Shown: positions 45,401-57,400 of the stretch, in pieces
How the letters are laid out: each line of letters begins with the position of its first letter
Numbering within the stretch: position 1 is the stretch's first letter
Position numbers and translations under genes: made by a program
Assembly (NCBI GenBank): GCA_944739405.2
Contig: OX123190.2
Coordinates: 17,954,807-18,018,806, forward strand
Origin: Euclidia mi
Taxonomy: Eukaryota > Arthropoda > Insecta > Lepidoptera > Erebidae
Reading direction: 5' to 3'
Length of the DNA: 64,000 nt
The notes under the pieces: model-generated
Database searches by the model: none
The model's input: the letters and a program-made list of their open reading frames with translations, nothing else
Told to the model about the DNA's origin: nothing

Positions 45401-48400
45401 TATTGGGCACAGTGGGAAAGCTTGGTCGTCCAGGATGGACTTCTGTGCCGCAAATATCCGAGAGCGGTTTTATTGGCTCCACTGTAGGGATGACGTCGAG
45501 GATTGGTGCCGCAAATGCACAAGTTGTGCGGCTGTGAAGGGGCCACACACCCGTAGCAGAGGTGCATTAAAGGTGTACAATGTAGGAGCTCCATGGGAGC
45601 GCATAGCGTTGGATGTCGCTGGGCCGTTTCCTAAGAGCCCGGACGGAAACAAATACTTCTTGGTTGTGATGGATTACTTCACGAAGTGGCCTGAAGTGTT
45701 TGCAATCCCAAATCAAGAAGCTACCACGGTGGCCGATAATCTGGTGCATGAAGTCTTTTGTCGGTTCGGGGTGCCCTTGGAAATCCACAGCGATCAAGGC
45801 CGGAACTTCGAAACTGAGGTGTTCAAGGAGACTTGTCGCGTAATGGGTGCACATAAAACCAGGACCACGGCTTAAAGACATAAAGACATATTTATTTCTG
45901 CATTTTGGTTGTTTACAACACTTATACATGTCAATACCCTATTCTAGATGAAGCCGGCTTTTCCTAGCTAAATGACTTCTTGAGAAGAAAGGCCGAAACA
46001 AACTCAGAGTCATTGTTTTTTTTTGTCACTTCAATTTCTTTAGTCTTTTCTTCATCTTTTAAAGTCCAGACAAAAAAGGGTTTAGTATGCAAGTACAATG
46101 CAGGAAATTATCTGACGCTTTTGACTGACTCGGCCCACTGATGGCCCGCATTCAACAGCAATCGTACGGCTCAACCTTAATTGAGGGAGCCAGCACGATC
46201 TGTATCACTATCATCCGCAATCAGATGGCATGGTTGAACGGTTTAACCAATCACTGGAAAGGTACCTGGCGAAGGTCGTGGAGAGCAAACAAAGAGATTG
46301 GGACAAGCACATCCAACCATTTCTCCTGTCATATCGCAGTGCGGTCCACGAAACTACAGGAGTAACACCAGTTTTTTCCCAATTTCGGTAGAGAACCACG
46401 TTTACCTGCAGACTTAATCACCGGTATTCCACCAGAATCTCCACGCAATATAACGGATTACGCGACCGAGCTACGCAACAAGATGAACGACGTATACGAG
46501 CACATCAGGGAGTCAGGACAACAGATGTCTGAAAAGATGAAGACTCGCTACGATCGAAAGGCGAACAACAAAGGCTTCGATGAGGGATCATTGGTGTGGC
46601 TTCATAACTCAGTACGAAGCAAAGGTAAATCGCCTAAGTTACAAGCCAGGTGGGACGGGCCATATCGCATAATTACCAGGATGAACGACGTCACCTATCG
46701 AATCCAGAAGGGGTTGCGAGGTGCACCGAAGATAGTTCTTGTGGACCGGTTGGCTCGTCACTATGGGTCCAACGATGTTCTAGACGAACATGTTTAAGAG
46801 GGGGCAGTGTAACGCCATCTATCGGTGAATGGGGGTGTAAATACGTACTAGAAGAGATTGAATGTATCGGTGGTTTAAAGGTAATTCATCTACTCTGTAC
46901 TAGATGGCGTTGCTGTATCGAGTATCGACTGTTCGCGATTATTTCGACAGTTTTGTGGAAGCATCCAGAATGCGCTAGTGATATTATCCGGCCAGTATAA
47001 ATAGAGCGCGAGCGAACGGACCGGACATAGTGACAATTGAATATCGGAGCGATAAACAAGAAGCGAAGGGAAGTAATTCGGAAGTGTTTAGTGGTGTTTT
47101 ATTAGTGTTGAGAATTAAGTGTGAAATAAGTGTGTTTTTACTAGTAGTGTAAATAAGTGTGTATAGTGTTTGTGTCAGTAAATAAAGTACAGTTTTCTGG
47201 CATAGTGTATATAATTTATCGTCGAACCCCAGCTCTTAACAGTATGTACGATCAATAATATTCCGTCTGAATCCCAAAAGATCGACGCCATGAGTTTTCC
47301 AGCTGATTGTGTCACCTTAAACTTCTCGGGCGGTGGTTTCCCTTTTTTATGCCACTGCATGGAATCTTGCTTAGACTCGGGTTCATATTGATTAACCCAA
47401 GTTTCATCCTCAGTAACAATTCGGGCCAATAGACCATCTTTATCCTTACTAGAGGTCCAAAAACGCACGTGAACATTCGACGCGCTATTGTTTTGAGACG
47501 GCCCAGCGTGAGCATTCTTGGCACCCATCTTGCACTGACCTTTGTCATAAGATTATTATGCAGGATTTATATGTGTATTATGTTGGATTTGGATTTTTTT
47601 AAATGGTCGTATCGGATACTCCAGACATTTCTGCGATTTGTTTCTTCTTTAGCCGGGCATCTTCCAGTACAATTTTTTCTACTTTTTCAACAAGTTCTGG
47701 AGTAATCACGTCCATAGGCCGACCTGGTCGGGGGTCGTCTACAATCGACTCTCTGCCTTGCTTAAAATTTCATGCCACTTATAAATCATTGCTTTCCCGG
47801 GGCAAGATTCCCCGTAAACCAATGACATCATTTCCATAATGTTTTGAACAGACTTTCGTTGTTTAGTTAAGAACTTCAAAACGGCGCGGTGTTCGATTTT
47901 CTCCATGTTTTCAGTTCTCTTCCCAATGGAGTTGCTTGATCAGCGTTAGTTCAAAGACTAATGACCCAATTAAGATAAAACTTGGTATTTATATTAATAT
48001 TGAGTTAGGGAACTCAGTACGGCTAAAAATATCCTCACCACTAACTCCCATCCCCTCCATTCCGCGGACTTAAAAAAGCACCCTCGTATAACGAAAAATA
48101 ACATTAGAAAGAACACTGACAATTTCTAAATCGTGCGAGCAAAATTCGAACATGATTTTGAATGTTTAATGTATAACGTATTTTAAGAAGTAACACGTAA
48201 ACTGACCGTACCCACTAATTATTTGTTTTTAAATAGCTTTCATAGATAACAAAATTGAAAAGAAATTGAACAGTCCCACTTACTTACCTAAGAAACAGAG
48301 TCCTAATCCAAGATGCAAAAATCTAGCATAGGTAGAAGAATGTAAGTCCTTGTTGTCATCGATTAAACGTTGGATAATGGCGCACGTGACCTGTAAATTG

Positions 48401-51400
48401 AAACAATAAGATATAGAAAATCAATATACAGGGTCTAAAAAACTAAAAAGATCCTTAATGAAAACTGAAACCCAATATTGTATGAACATTTTTTTACTTC
48501 AGCACGATACCTGGGAAATTACTGGTTTAGGAGATATTGAGGCTCAAAGTCACCATAATTTTTTTCTGAGTTGGAACAAAATTATCCATAATGTTCTCGA
48601 AAGACATGTGAAGTCTGCCAACCCGCACTTGGCCAGCGTGGTGGACTGTGGCCTTACCCTTCTCATAGAGAGAAGAGGCCCGTGCTCAGTAATGGGACAG
48701 TATAAAGGGCTGATGATGTCCTATGAACCTATGGATAAGTAGGTATTTCGAGCATTGCAGGCATGCACTTTTAATTGCGGTTTAAAAAATGTGTCTTTTT
48801 CTTAGTATGACTTGGCATGATGTCCACAACAAGAAGACTTTGGCTTGGTGATGGGTATTGTGACACTCTGTATGAACATAAAAAATTTTGATATGGTATA
48901 TTATATTTATTTAAAAGATTTTATAAATTATGATATTTGGTAACATGAAACTATGTATGCACTTAAAAGAAACGGGCACGCTCGATAAACAGATGTCAAT
49001 AGAATGTGAAGTTTTGCGTGTGTGCACGTGCGCTACGTACATAAGCGTGCGCGTGTACGTGTGCATGCGCGTGGATGCACGTGTATCATGAGTCTGTGTG
49101 TGTGTGTGTGTAGTGGGTAAATAACAGCCCACAGATTCCGATGGCTCGGTCACGTCGAGAGAATGGGAGAGGAAAGTGTGGTTAAGGCACATTTTGGGTC
49201 GATGAGCCCTTGGAGTAAGTAAGTGTTGGTGTGTGTGTCGGTATATACTAACGTCTCCGTTGCAGGAGCCGACGGCGATGAGTCCGCAGGAGAGTGCAGC
49301 GAGCGCGCAGATCTCGGGCGGCGCGGCGGCGTCGCTGAGCGCCGGCAGCAGGTGCGACAGCACGTCCTCGCGCTGAGTGCCCGCGTACGCGATACCCAGA
49401 CCTGCAGGATATCAACATTGTATATAATTGTCGCATACGCATAGCTTTCGTTTAGAGATACTCTAAAATACAATACACCGCACAGTTTCTACAGTTGGTA
49501 AACTACTAAATATTGGTAAATAAACTAATACGAATCTGCAAGGTTGCCTGTAAAAATTTTGCCGCAAGTGTAATCTGCATTTATTTTTTACCAAAGAAAA
49601 ATTGGCAAGTCTATTGTTGTCGACAAAAATATTGCCAGTTTTCTTTGGCGGAGTCGCAGCTTTACGGAACTCAGCAATGGTTATGGCTTTGATTTTTAGG
49701 CATAATTAACTTTTGGTCCCAAAAACTTACCTAAAACACTTCCAATCCTCAGGTTGGAGCTGGAATGCAGTACATAGTCGGAGAGCAAGGCTAGTGCAGG
49801 GTCACACTCGTTCCTCACTCCACAGTTGACAAGACCGAGGGCCAGTAGGGCTCCAGCCTTGATGTGCTCGTCGGTTGTGTACAGGTACTTGTCTATGGGC
49901 GTCAGACCGCCGTCTACGTCCCATAGATGGATCATGCCGAGCGAAGCGGCTGCTGATAACATGCCTGCAGGGAGAAAGATAATTGCAATTTAACTGACTA
50001 AATATTGCTATATGAGGCACATTCTTTTTTCATTCAAGGCAACCAATTTAACATTCTAAATACAAAACATATCTTCCAAATCATATAAACAAAGTTATAT
50101 AAACAATATGTTTTTGGTCCTGTTCCATGCAAATTTGAGCAATGAAAGAAGGCAATTTTCCATTAAAATTTAATTATCATAATTGGCATTTAAAATTATA
50201 ATAATGCGCACCGTGATCCTTGTTCTTGTACATCCACTTATTGCCATCCTCTGTGGTGACCAGCTTGTCCCTACCAAAGCCCGCGTTCACGAACGCATTG
50301 ACGAAAGTCGCGGAAAGGTTCTGCCTAGCGGAGTCGACGGGGTGCTCTGTCAGAAGGGATGGGCGAAGCGCCGACCCAGCAGACTCTAACCACGTCTTGT
50401 ATACTTCCTCGGGGGTTTTAGGTTCCATGATGTCGAGCTGGAGATGTATAAAATGATTATTGGATTTCTTCTTAATAAATACTACTAAGAATAAATATAT
50501 TTTGAATAGAGTAAACATAAAGCCTATGGATAAAGAATAAGTTTTCTGGTGAATTGTACATCATCTGAAAATTTTCAAGTAATAGGCTTGTGTCCTAAAA
50601 TGTAATTAGTGATTGATTCGTTCCTATATTAGATGTTAAACCGAAATAACTTAATTTTTCTTCAAAAATCGATCAGCAAATTACTAATTACGGCTTTTTA
50701 AAAACGAAATTGAATTTGACGCGCAAACGCTGTAAACCATCATAGCGGTTTAGTGATATCACGAAGTGCAAAACAAAACAAACCGTAAATGAAGTCTGCT
50801 CTGGTGTACCCACTTTTTTTTATTTATTTTATTTATTTATAGTCTCGCGCCTGTATCCCCGAAGAGGTAGGCAGAGGTCTAATATTACACCTACATTTCG
50901 CGATGATTTTTTTAGGTACCACGTAATAGGGAGGCCTATTGCCGTATCGGGCACATTACCAGACTCTGTGCTGCTACTTGAGAATTTCGTAACGGAAAAA
51001 CCCAATAACACTTTGCCCGACCCGGGAATCGAACCCGAGACTTCCCAATCCCACGCGCACATTTAGGCCGCGAGACCAACGAGGCAGTCTCCACTCGGTA
51101 CTCGGTACTCGGCAGTACCCACTTTTATTTTTTTATATTCGATTTAAAAGTACATAGTTTGACGTTTTAGTATTTACTACAAAAACGTCAACAACATCTG
51201 TGTGACGTAGCTGTGTGACTGTTACGTCACACTGTATGACGTAATGCTCTCCGATTGGTGTTCACTGACAGAAGAGTAAATATATTATTTTTAGTTTTAT
51301 AATCCTAAATAACGTTAATATTACCTTTTTAAAATAAATAATAAGCTTTATTGACATCTACAAACAATAATGAATCTATAGGTATTACAATCAAACCAAT

Positions 51401-54400
51401 TTCTTCTTACTGGACACAAGCCTATTGTAGAACTTGAGAATTTTAACTATCTAAGGCCTAAGCATTAGGATACGAATGATGCGTGTTATGCGTAAACTGA
51501 CCATACGTCCCGTACGGGACTGGACTGTCCCTTATTTCAGCCAGACGGCCCGTTGTCCCGAGACGATGGCTCGGGACACGAAAATGTCCCATTTTTAGAA
51601 GCCGCGCGAAAATTTTAAATTGATTGGCCAGTAACACGGTCTTAGCGCCGTCCGTGGTATCGGCCAATCAACGATTCGCACTAGGGATTTAATTAAGGTT
51701 GACCTTTGTTTTTTAGAAGAGAAGACATTTTATTTCTAGTTTTCACATTTAATTTTGACATCCGGCATATGTAAATATAACCATGTCAAAAGCGTCCCAT
51801 TTTAAGCTAAAAAATAAATTGTCAGTTTAGCTATGCCATATAAAGTTACCATTTTGTTTTAACAAATTAACTATATAAATAGGTTGTTGATAAATACAGG
51901 TAAATAGGTAGTTGCAATTTCGTAATGACACATATCATAGTGAAAACTTTATTTACCTTACGGCATGATATACAATAAAAATAATATAGTGGTTTAATTT
52001 GCTGAAGAAGACTTACCTCACGACCCAAACTGAGGAAGTGATCATTGATGTGTGCGTTCAGAAGGATTGTGCGCAGATCTTCGTCGTCCACTTCTAGAGG
52101 TATGTACTGACGCGCCAGCATGTAGCACAGCTGTTTCTTTACCAACCTGTGTAGCCATTCAAAAGTTAAAGCAAAATATTTTAAATTTATATTTTTAATT
52201 ACACATGAATCAATCAAATAATATTAAAATTAATTGGTTAGCAAAAGCGACTGAGTGCCTGACGAGATACAGCACCCTGAGGGCGGCAGTGGGCCACATC
52301 AAGAGTCTGCTGGCCTTCCTCGAAGAGCAAGGGTGGCTCGAATGAAGACACCATTCCCACCCGCACGCAAAATACGCGCCAAGACGTGGAGTTGCGGAAA
52401 CAGCCCGTGCAATCAAGTATCAAGCGACTGAGTGGCTATTTGCTGTTTTTTAAATTGGTAGCAATGTTTTGAGGATTTCATACTACATACAGACAAAAAT
52501 TTGAATAAAGGAAACGCAATGAGGAAACAAGTCTTGTTTTATTAATAGTAATTTTTCGTGATGACGTGATTTTTCGGTGAGACAATATTTTGATCAAAGA
52601 GCCATGTCGATAGTAGGTATGTATTTAAATTACTAGCAATAATACAAACACAAGTTAGACTTACGGATCACTGCAAGCATTGAAGACTTCCTCACACTTG
52701 GCTTTGTCATGTAGCTGCATGGCTACTAGCAAAGCGCGGGGGTACTCTCCGAACTTTATGTATGTGTCCAACACTCCCTGCAAGATCTGTGTTGACTCTG
52801 GCTCCACTACGTAACTAGCACAACTGTAATATAATAGGAATGGTTAAAGTTAATATGTAAAAAGATGTATTATAAGGTATTAGATACATTTGTCTAGTAG
52901 AAAGTAGAATTTGCTCCTTATCCCAAGACCAATCCTGCCCTACCTACAGTTGCCTTTATCCCCTGTTTGTTAGAAGGTGTTATAAAGGACACAGAATAAC
53001 ATGAAATAAACAGCTATGATGTTTACACAAATTTTAACATTGCAGACATTCCAAATTCTTAGACAACTACAGAATTTCAAAAGGAGGAAAAGTTAAAATT
53101 TTATTCCAGTATCTCAGTAATATTCCTCTACTAAATCAATAAAATATGATAGAAATAACATATAACTGTGTTTTAAAAGCCTCTCAATAAATACAGATTC
53201 AAAAAATAAACAAATGAGCAATCAAATTCAGCAAAAGGCTGAGGACTGTGCGGTGTGGAAGCTAAGCTACGAAGCTTCACATGCCACACTTGCTGTCCCG
53301 TCTCTCTTATCCAACTATGTGCTCTTTCGCCGAGCGGTAGGGGCAATAAACAACACATTAGCTGTAGCAGATTACTAGTTGCAGTTTTTATTTTAATCAC
53401 TGTTGATATGACAAGAAGCAGAAGCAAAGGTAATCTAGAATTTAAAGGTAAAAATCTATAGAAGTAAAGACTTACCCAATCAAGTACAAGCACACTCTTG
53501 GATAGTTGCTGGCATCCATGTGCTGTGTGAGGAGGTCAAGGCGGTCAATCTCCATCAACAGATCACAAGCCTGGATCTCAGCAGAGTGCTTCATGTCAAA
53601 GGAGATGACGTCACGGACCAGAGGCAGGAGGGAATCCATGTTCTCTATGTTCCATTCTTCAGCTATTTCGCCTTCAAGTTGTCTGGTGATTCATAGTTTT
53701 GTGGTTAGTAAAAACTTACAAGTTATAATAATAATATTCTAGGGCAACTTACAGTCATCTAATCACAAATTAGGCAAAGCTTATATTATTATTATCATAG
53801 TAAAAACAGAATAGTAGGATAGCTTCATACAAATCGGCCGCCGCGCTGGTTTGATTGTACGCGTGAGTCGCCGGCGCCGTGTACGCACGCACTTTTCACG
53901 CACACAATCTCACGAGCGCGGCAAGCTCGGCGCGGATTCAGTACGGGATGCGCCGCGCGTCTGATCGAGCGCATTCATGTAGGTACTACACTGCTCGCCC
54001 GCTTGAATTGTTTATATACATTCAGTTTTGTAATAAACGTTATTAATAATATACAATGTGATAAACGACAGTAAATTTAACTTGTTACTTTTTCTCATTA
54101 AAAAGGCATTTAGATAGTTATATAACGCTTAGGTAGTCGGTAGGTATTTGAAAAAAAAAATTCAAGCTTAAATTGTGAAGTATTCAGCGTGATCACTTAA
54201 ATAAGCGGCGGAAAAGCGCGAGCGGCGAAAAAGCGCGAGCGGCGAAAAAGCGCGAGCGCCGACAAAGCCGGCGTCGCGGTGTAAACAAGTGACAACCCGT
54301 GCGTCAACGCAAGAGTAGGCAATTAACTCGCCGAGCGGCCTTAGCTAACCTACTATTCTGTTTTTACTATGTTATTATACCAGTCAAACAGTGGATGATT

Positions 54401-57400
54401 CATTTCTTTTATTTATCCATCTCTTAACCATAAACTTACTCAGTTTGCAAACTCAGCAAATACAGTGTCTACAGTTTATGAAGATAAATGAATTTTGTAC
54501 CCTTTGATTACTTCCATCTGTTCTGATTTAACAATGATTTCTCATTAGTCGTTTATTCACTTAGGCCATAATGTGATGCTTATGCACATCAACATTTTAG
54601 TTAATTACTTAATACATATGTACATAGACTCACGCCTATTACCCCGAAGGGGTAGGCAGAGGCATATTAAACGCCCACTTTTCGCCAGTGTTTTGATCCC
54701 ACGTAATAGGTGGCGAGCCTATTGCAGCTTATCGCTAATTACTTAATCATTTTACATTCACTGCTAAAGTCAGTAAATAAAACATTATAACAACTTACCT
54801 GACATATTCATGTCCCCAGTCTCCAACGTTAGACATGGTTCCTAAGAGACAGTATTTCAGGCATTCCCTTTTTTCTGCAGCTTCCTAAAAAATGAATGGT
54901 GTATAAATTTCTAAAATTAATCTGCAGATCACCTAGTTCTCTTCTTAGAGAAAGATAAGAAGTATTATTATAAGAGATGCAGGAAATATGCATTGTATAA
55001 TAAATAGTAATAGTTCTCTCAATATCCTAAGATAGCAGAACCCAGGCTCCAAGATTACTATTGAGATGACAAAAAGACGACGATGAGTCCATTCAACCTC
55101 ATATAAATGTGTTAAGCGTATGAGCAAAAGATGTAGAGATATGAGAATATATTAGCCAATTGTCTCTTCAAGCATTGTTAGTAAGCATGTACGAGGGTCG
55201 AACTGAAAGTTCTTAGAACTGGCCACTTATAAACAATATAATAAAAAAAATATTCTAAAATTTGAAAATAGAACTCTTTGCCAATATTACTGAGTATATA
55301 TTTCATTCATTTGTCATTTGTTTTACGATTTGGCGGCAAATTGAAAATTGTCTGTGTCACGTCAACATGAATTTAACACGAGAAAATTTTCGTGCAATGA
55401 TTTTTTATGACTTTCGATGTCATTTAAGTCAACAAGAAAGTTATGATAGACTACGATTGGCCTTTCACGATGAAGCCCCATCTCGTGCGACTGTTTACAA
55501 CTGGTTTAATGAGTTTAAACGTGGTCGCACTAATCTCACTGATGATGTACGTGAGGGACGGCCTTCTACGGCGACGACTGAAAATAACATCTGTGTTGTG
55601 CGGCGTATGATAGAGACTGACAAAAGAGTGACCTATCAGCAGATTCGGACAAGCTTAGGCATCGGTATGAGTCAAGTGCACAAAATCCTCCACGAACATT
55701 TAGCGGTCAGGAAGCTTTGCACCCGGTGGATACCTCATAATTTGACTAAGGCTCAAAAACTCCATCGTGTGGATTGGTGCCGTAAAATGATTGAAAGATT
55801 TAAAGGAGGTGACTCAAATGCTGTGTTCGACATACTAACAGGTGACGAAAGCTGGATTTACTGTTATGATCCTGAAACCAAAAGACAATCTGCTCAGTGG
55901 GTGTTTCCTTTCGAGGAGTTGCCAACTAAAGTGAAGAGAGATCGAAGTGCGGGAAAAAAAATGGTGGCCTCGTTCTTTGGAAGGATAGGTCATTTCGCAA
56001 CAATTGTGTTAGAGGATCAAAAAACAGTTTCTGCAGAATGGTACACTACCAATTGTTTGCCACTTGTCTTGGAAAAAGTTCGAGAGAAACGACCTCGCAG
56101 TAGGATCCTCCTTCACCACGACAACGCCTCGTCGCACACCGCCAAGCGAACGATCGACTATTTGGCGACATCAAACGTTGAATTACTGGGTCACCCGCCG
56201 TATAGCCCCGACCTCGCGCCTTGTGATTTTTATTTATTTCCAAAAATTAAAGAAAAACTTAAAGGAAAGCGGTTTATGAATGCTGAAGAAGCGGTGGCTG
56301 CGTATCGCGATGCCATTGAAGAGACCCCTAAGGACGAGTGGGCAAAGTGCTTTTCCCAGTGGTTCCATCGCATGCAGCGGTGTATTGACGTCAATGGACA
56401 ATATTTTGAAAAGATATAATAAAACTAATAACTGGCTAATGTAATCAGTTTTTGATTTTCTAAGAACTTTCAGTTTGACCCTCGTATAAGTCTATGTACA
56501 AACATAGCTTACAATACTGCTTTCTAATACTGAAGAAAATTAGCAGTTATTTGTTCCTACTAAACATATGATCAGTTTATTCTAAGAGGGTTAAATGTAG
56601 AAAAGACAAGTTGGTAATAATAGAAGGAACTTCAGACACATTTAGGAATTTCAAACTACAATTCCTACCTTTTTTATTTGGAATGGCTTACTTATATTTG
56701 TACACCAATTATTAATATGGTCAAACACGTTGATGCAAATTATTGTTTAAAGATCTGTGTAATAAACATTTATAATGCTTTTATTATGTACTAACACGTG
56801 TTTTAGCAAATAAATATCTTTATCTTTAATAAAAATAAATGTAAGCATATTCTTAATTGTGAGATATAAAGTATTGTAGGTGACAACAAATCAAAAGCAG
56901 CCTAATGTTATAGTTTCACTTCTTGTATTCCATAAAAAAAATTAGTTTCATCCTATATAGCCATACTGCTGATTACAGTCTAATAAATTGATAATTATGA
57001 TGAAAGCAATTTTATTAGTTGTACTTACTACTGTGCCACTGACACCCATAGCGAGGACAGAAACAACATCAGCACAGAACTTCTTTGTCTGAGCATCCTC
57101 AATTTTTTCATACACTTGCTTCAGTGCTGGGTAGTGTTCCCTCAAAAACTTCAAAGGCTTTGGCACTGAAGTCATTGAAGTTGTAGATGTTCTAATAAGT
57201 TTACTAAGCATTTGCAAAGCTGGTAAGTATAATTCCTTATCGTTGCCCTGTTCAAAGACGAAAAAATAAAATAGGTTAGAATAATTATTATCCTATTCAA
57301 AAAAAAAAAACAAAGGCATTTGAAAAATACATACCAGCAACTTGTCTACCAACATATTTAGTTCCTCTTGCAAACGTTTGTCTTCTTCGGACTGTAAAAT

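Larger units (their letters stand above)
41193..47241 (+). mobile_element. Ty3/Gypsy LTR retrotransposon, 6.0 kb, defective
   Basis: Two 434-bp LTRs (41193-41626 and 46808-47241) start TGT and end ACA. A primer site TGGTGTCAGAAG lies 3 bp after the 5' LTR and fits a leucine tRNA 3' end. A purine tract AAGAGGGGGCAG precedes the 3' LTR. The order gag, protease, RT, RNase H, integrase is that of Gypsy elements. No env-like frame is seen. Coding regions carry a stop, tandem duplications, a frameshift and an insertion, so it cannot move by itself. Flanking 4-mers GTTT and GTAT differ at one base, perhaps a mutated target duplication. Confidence 0.93.
40363..47247 (+). mobile_element. 5'-truncated LINE with 11-bp target duplication, itself interrupted
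   Basis: It begins inside the reverse transcriptase at the LLYADDQVILAS motif (about 40377), then QEMLTNMHGALERKGMKVN, FVYLGTLFTRDG and, after a frame shift near 40745, YGSESWVWQKR and MLRWFGHMERM. The 3'UTR ends aaacaggcgtgagtctatgt, is cut by the LTR element (41193-47241), and resumes as gtatgt (47242-47247). ACGATCAATAA flanks the whole insert (40352-40362 and 47248-47258). The 3' end matches the fragment at 20658-20790. Confidence 0.8.
39930..47990 (-). mobile_element. Broken mariner split by a LINE (which is split by a Gypsy element)
   Basis: Mariner transposase is read on the minus strand in two halves. The 5' half is 47906-47259: start MEKIEHRAVLKFL, a frame loss near 47750, then VTEDETWVNQYEPESKQDSM with the first Asp. 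The 3' half is 40362-39958: HDNAPVH with the second Asp, then SPDLA-type text after a frame break, then a C-terminal tail. The halves join at a duplicated ACGATCAATAA. TIRs are not clear. The whole nest sits in the PSMD2 intron 39694-48287. Confidence 0.8.

Noticed and set aside
48458..48742. 94-codon frame as a gene
   Set aside because: It runs across a MITE and an inserted LINE tail; no domain.
55262..55366. N-terminal extension of the mariner transposase
   Set aside because: Residues before the ATG at 55367 do not fit mariner proteins and the usual start (MNLTRENF) is internal.
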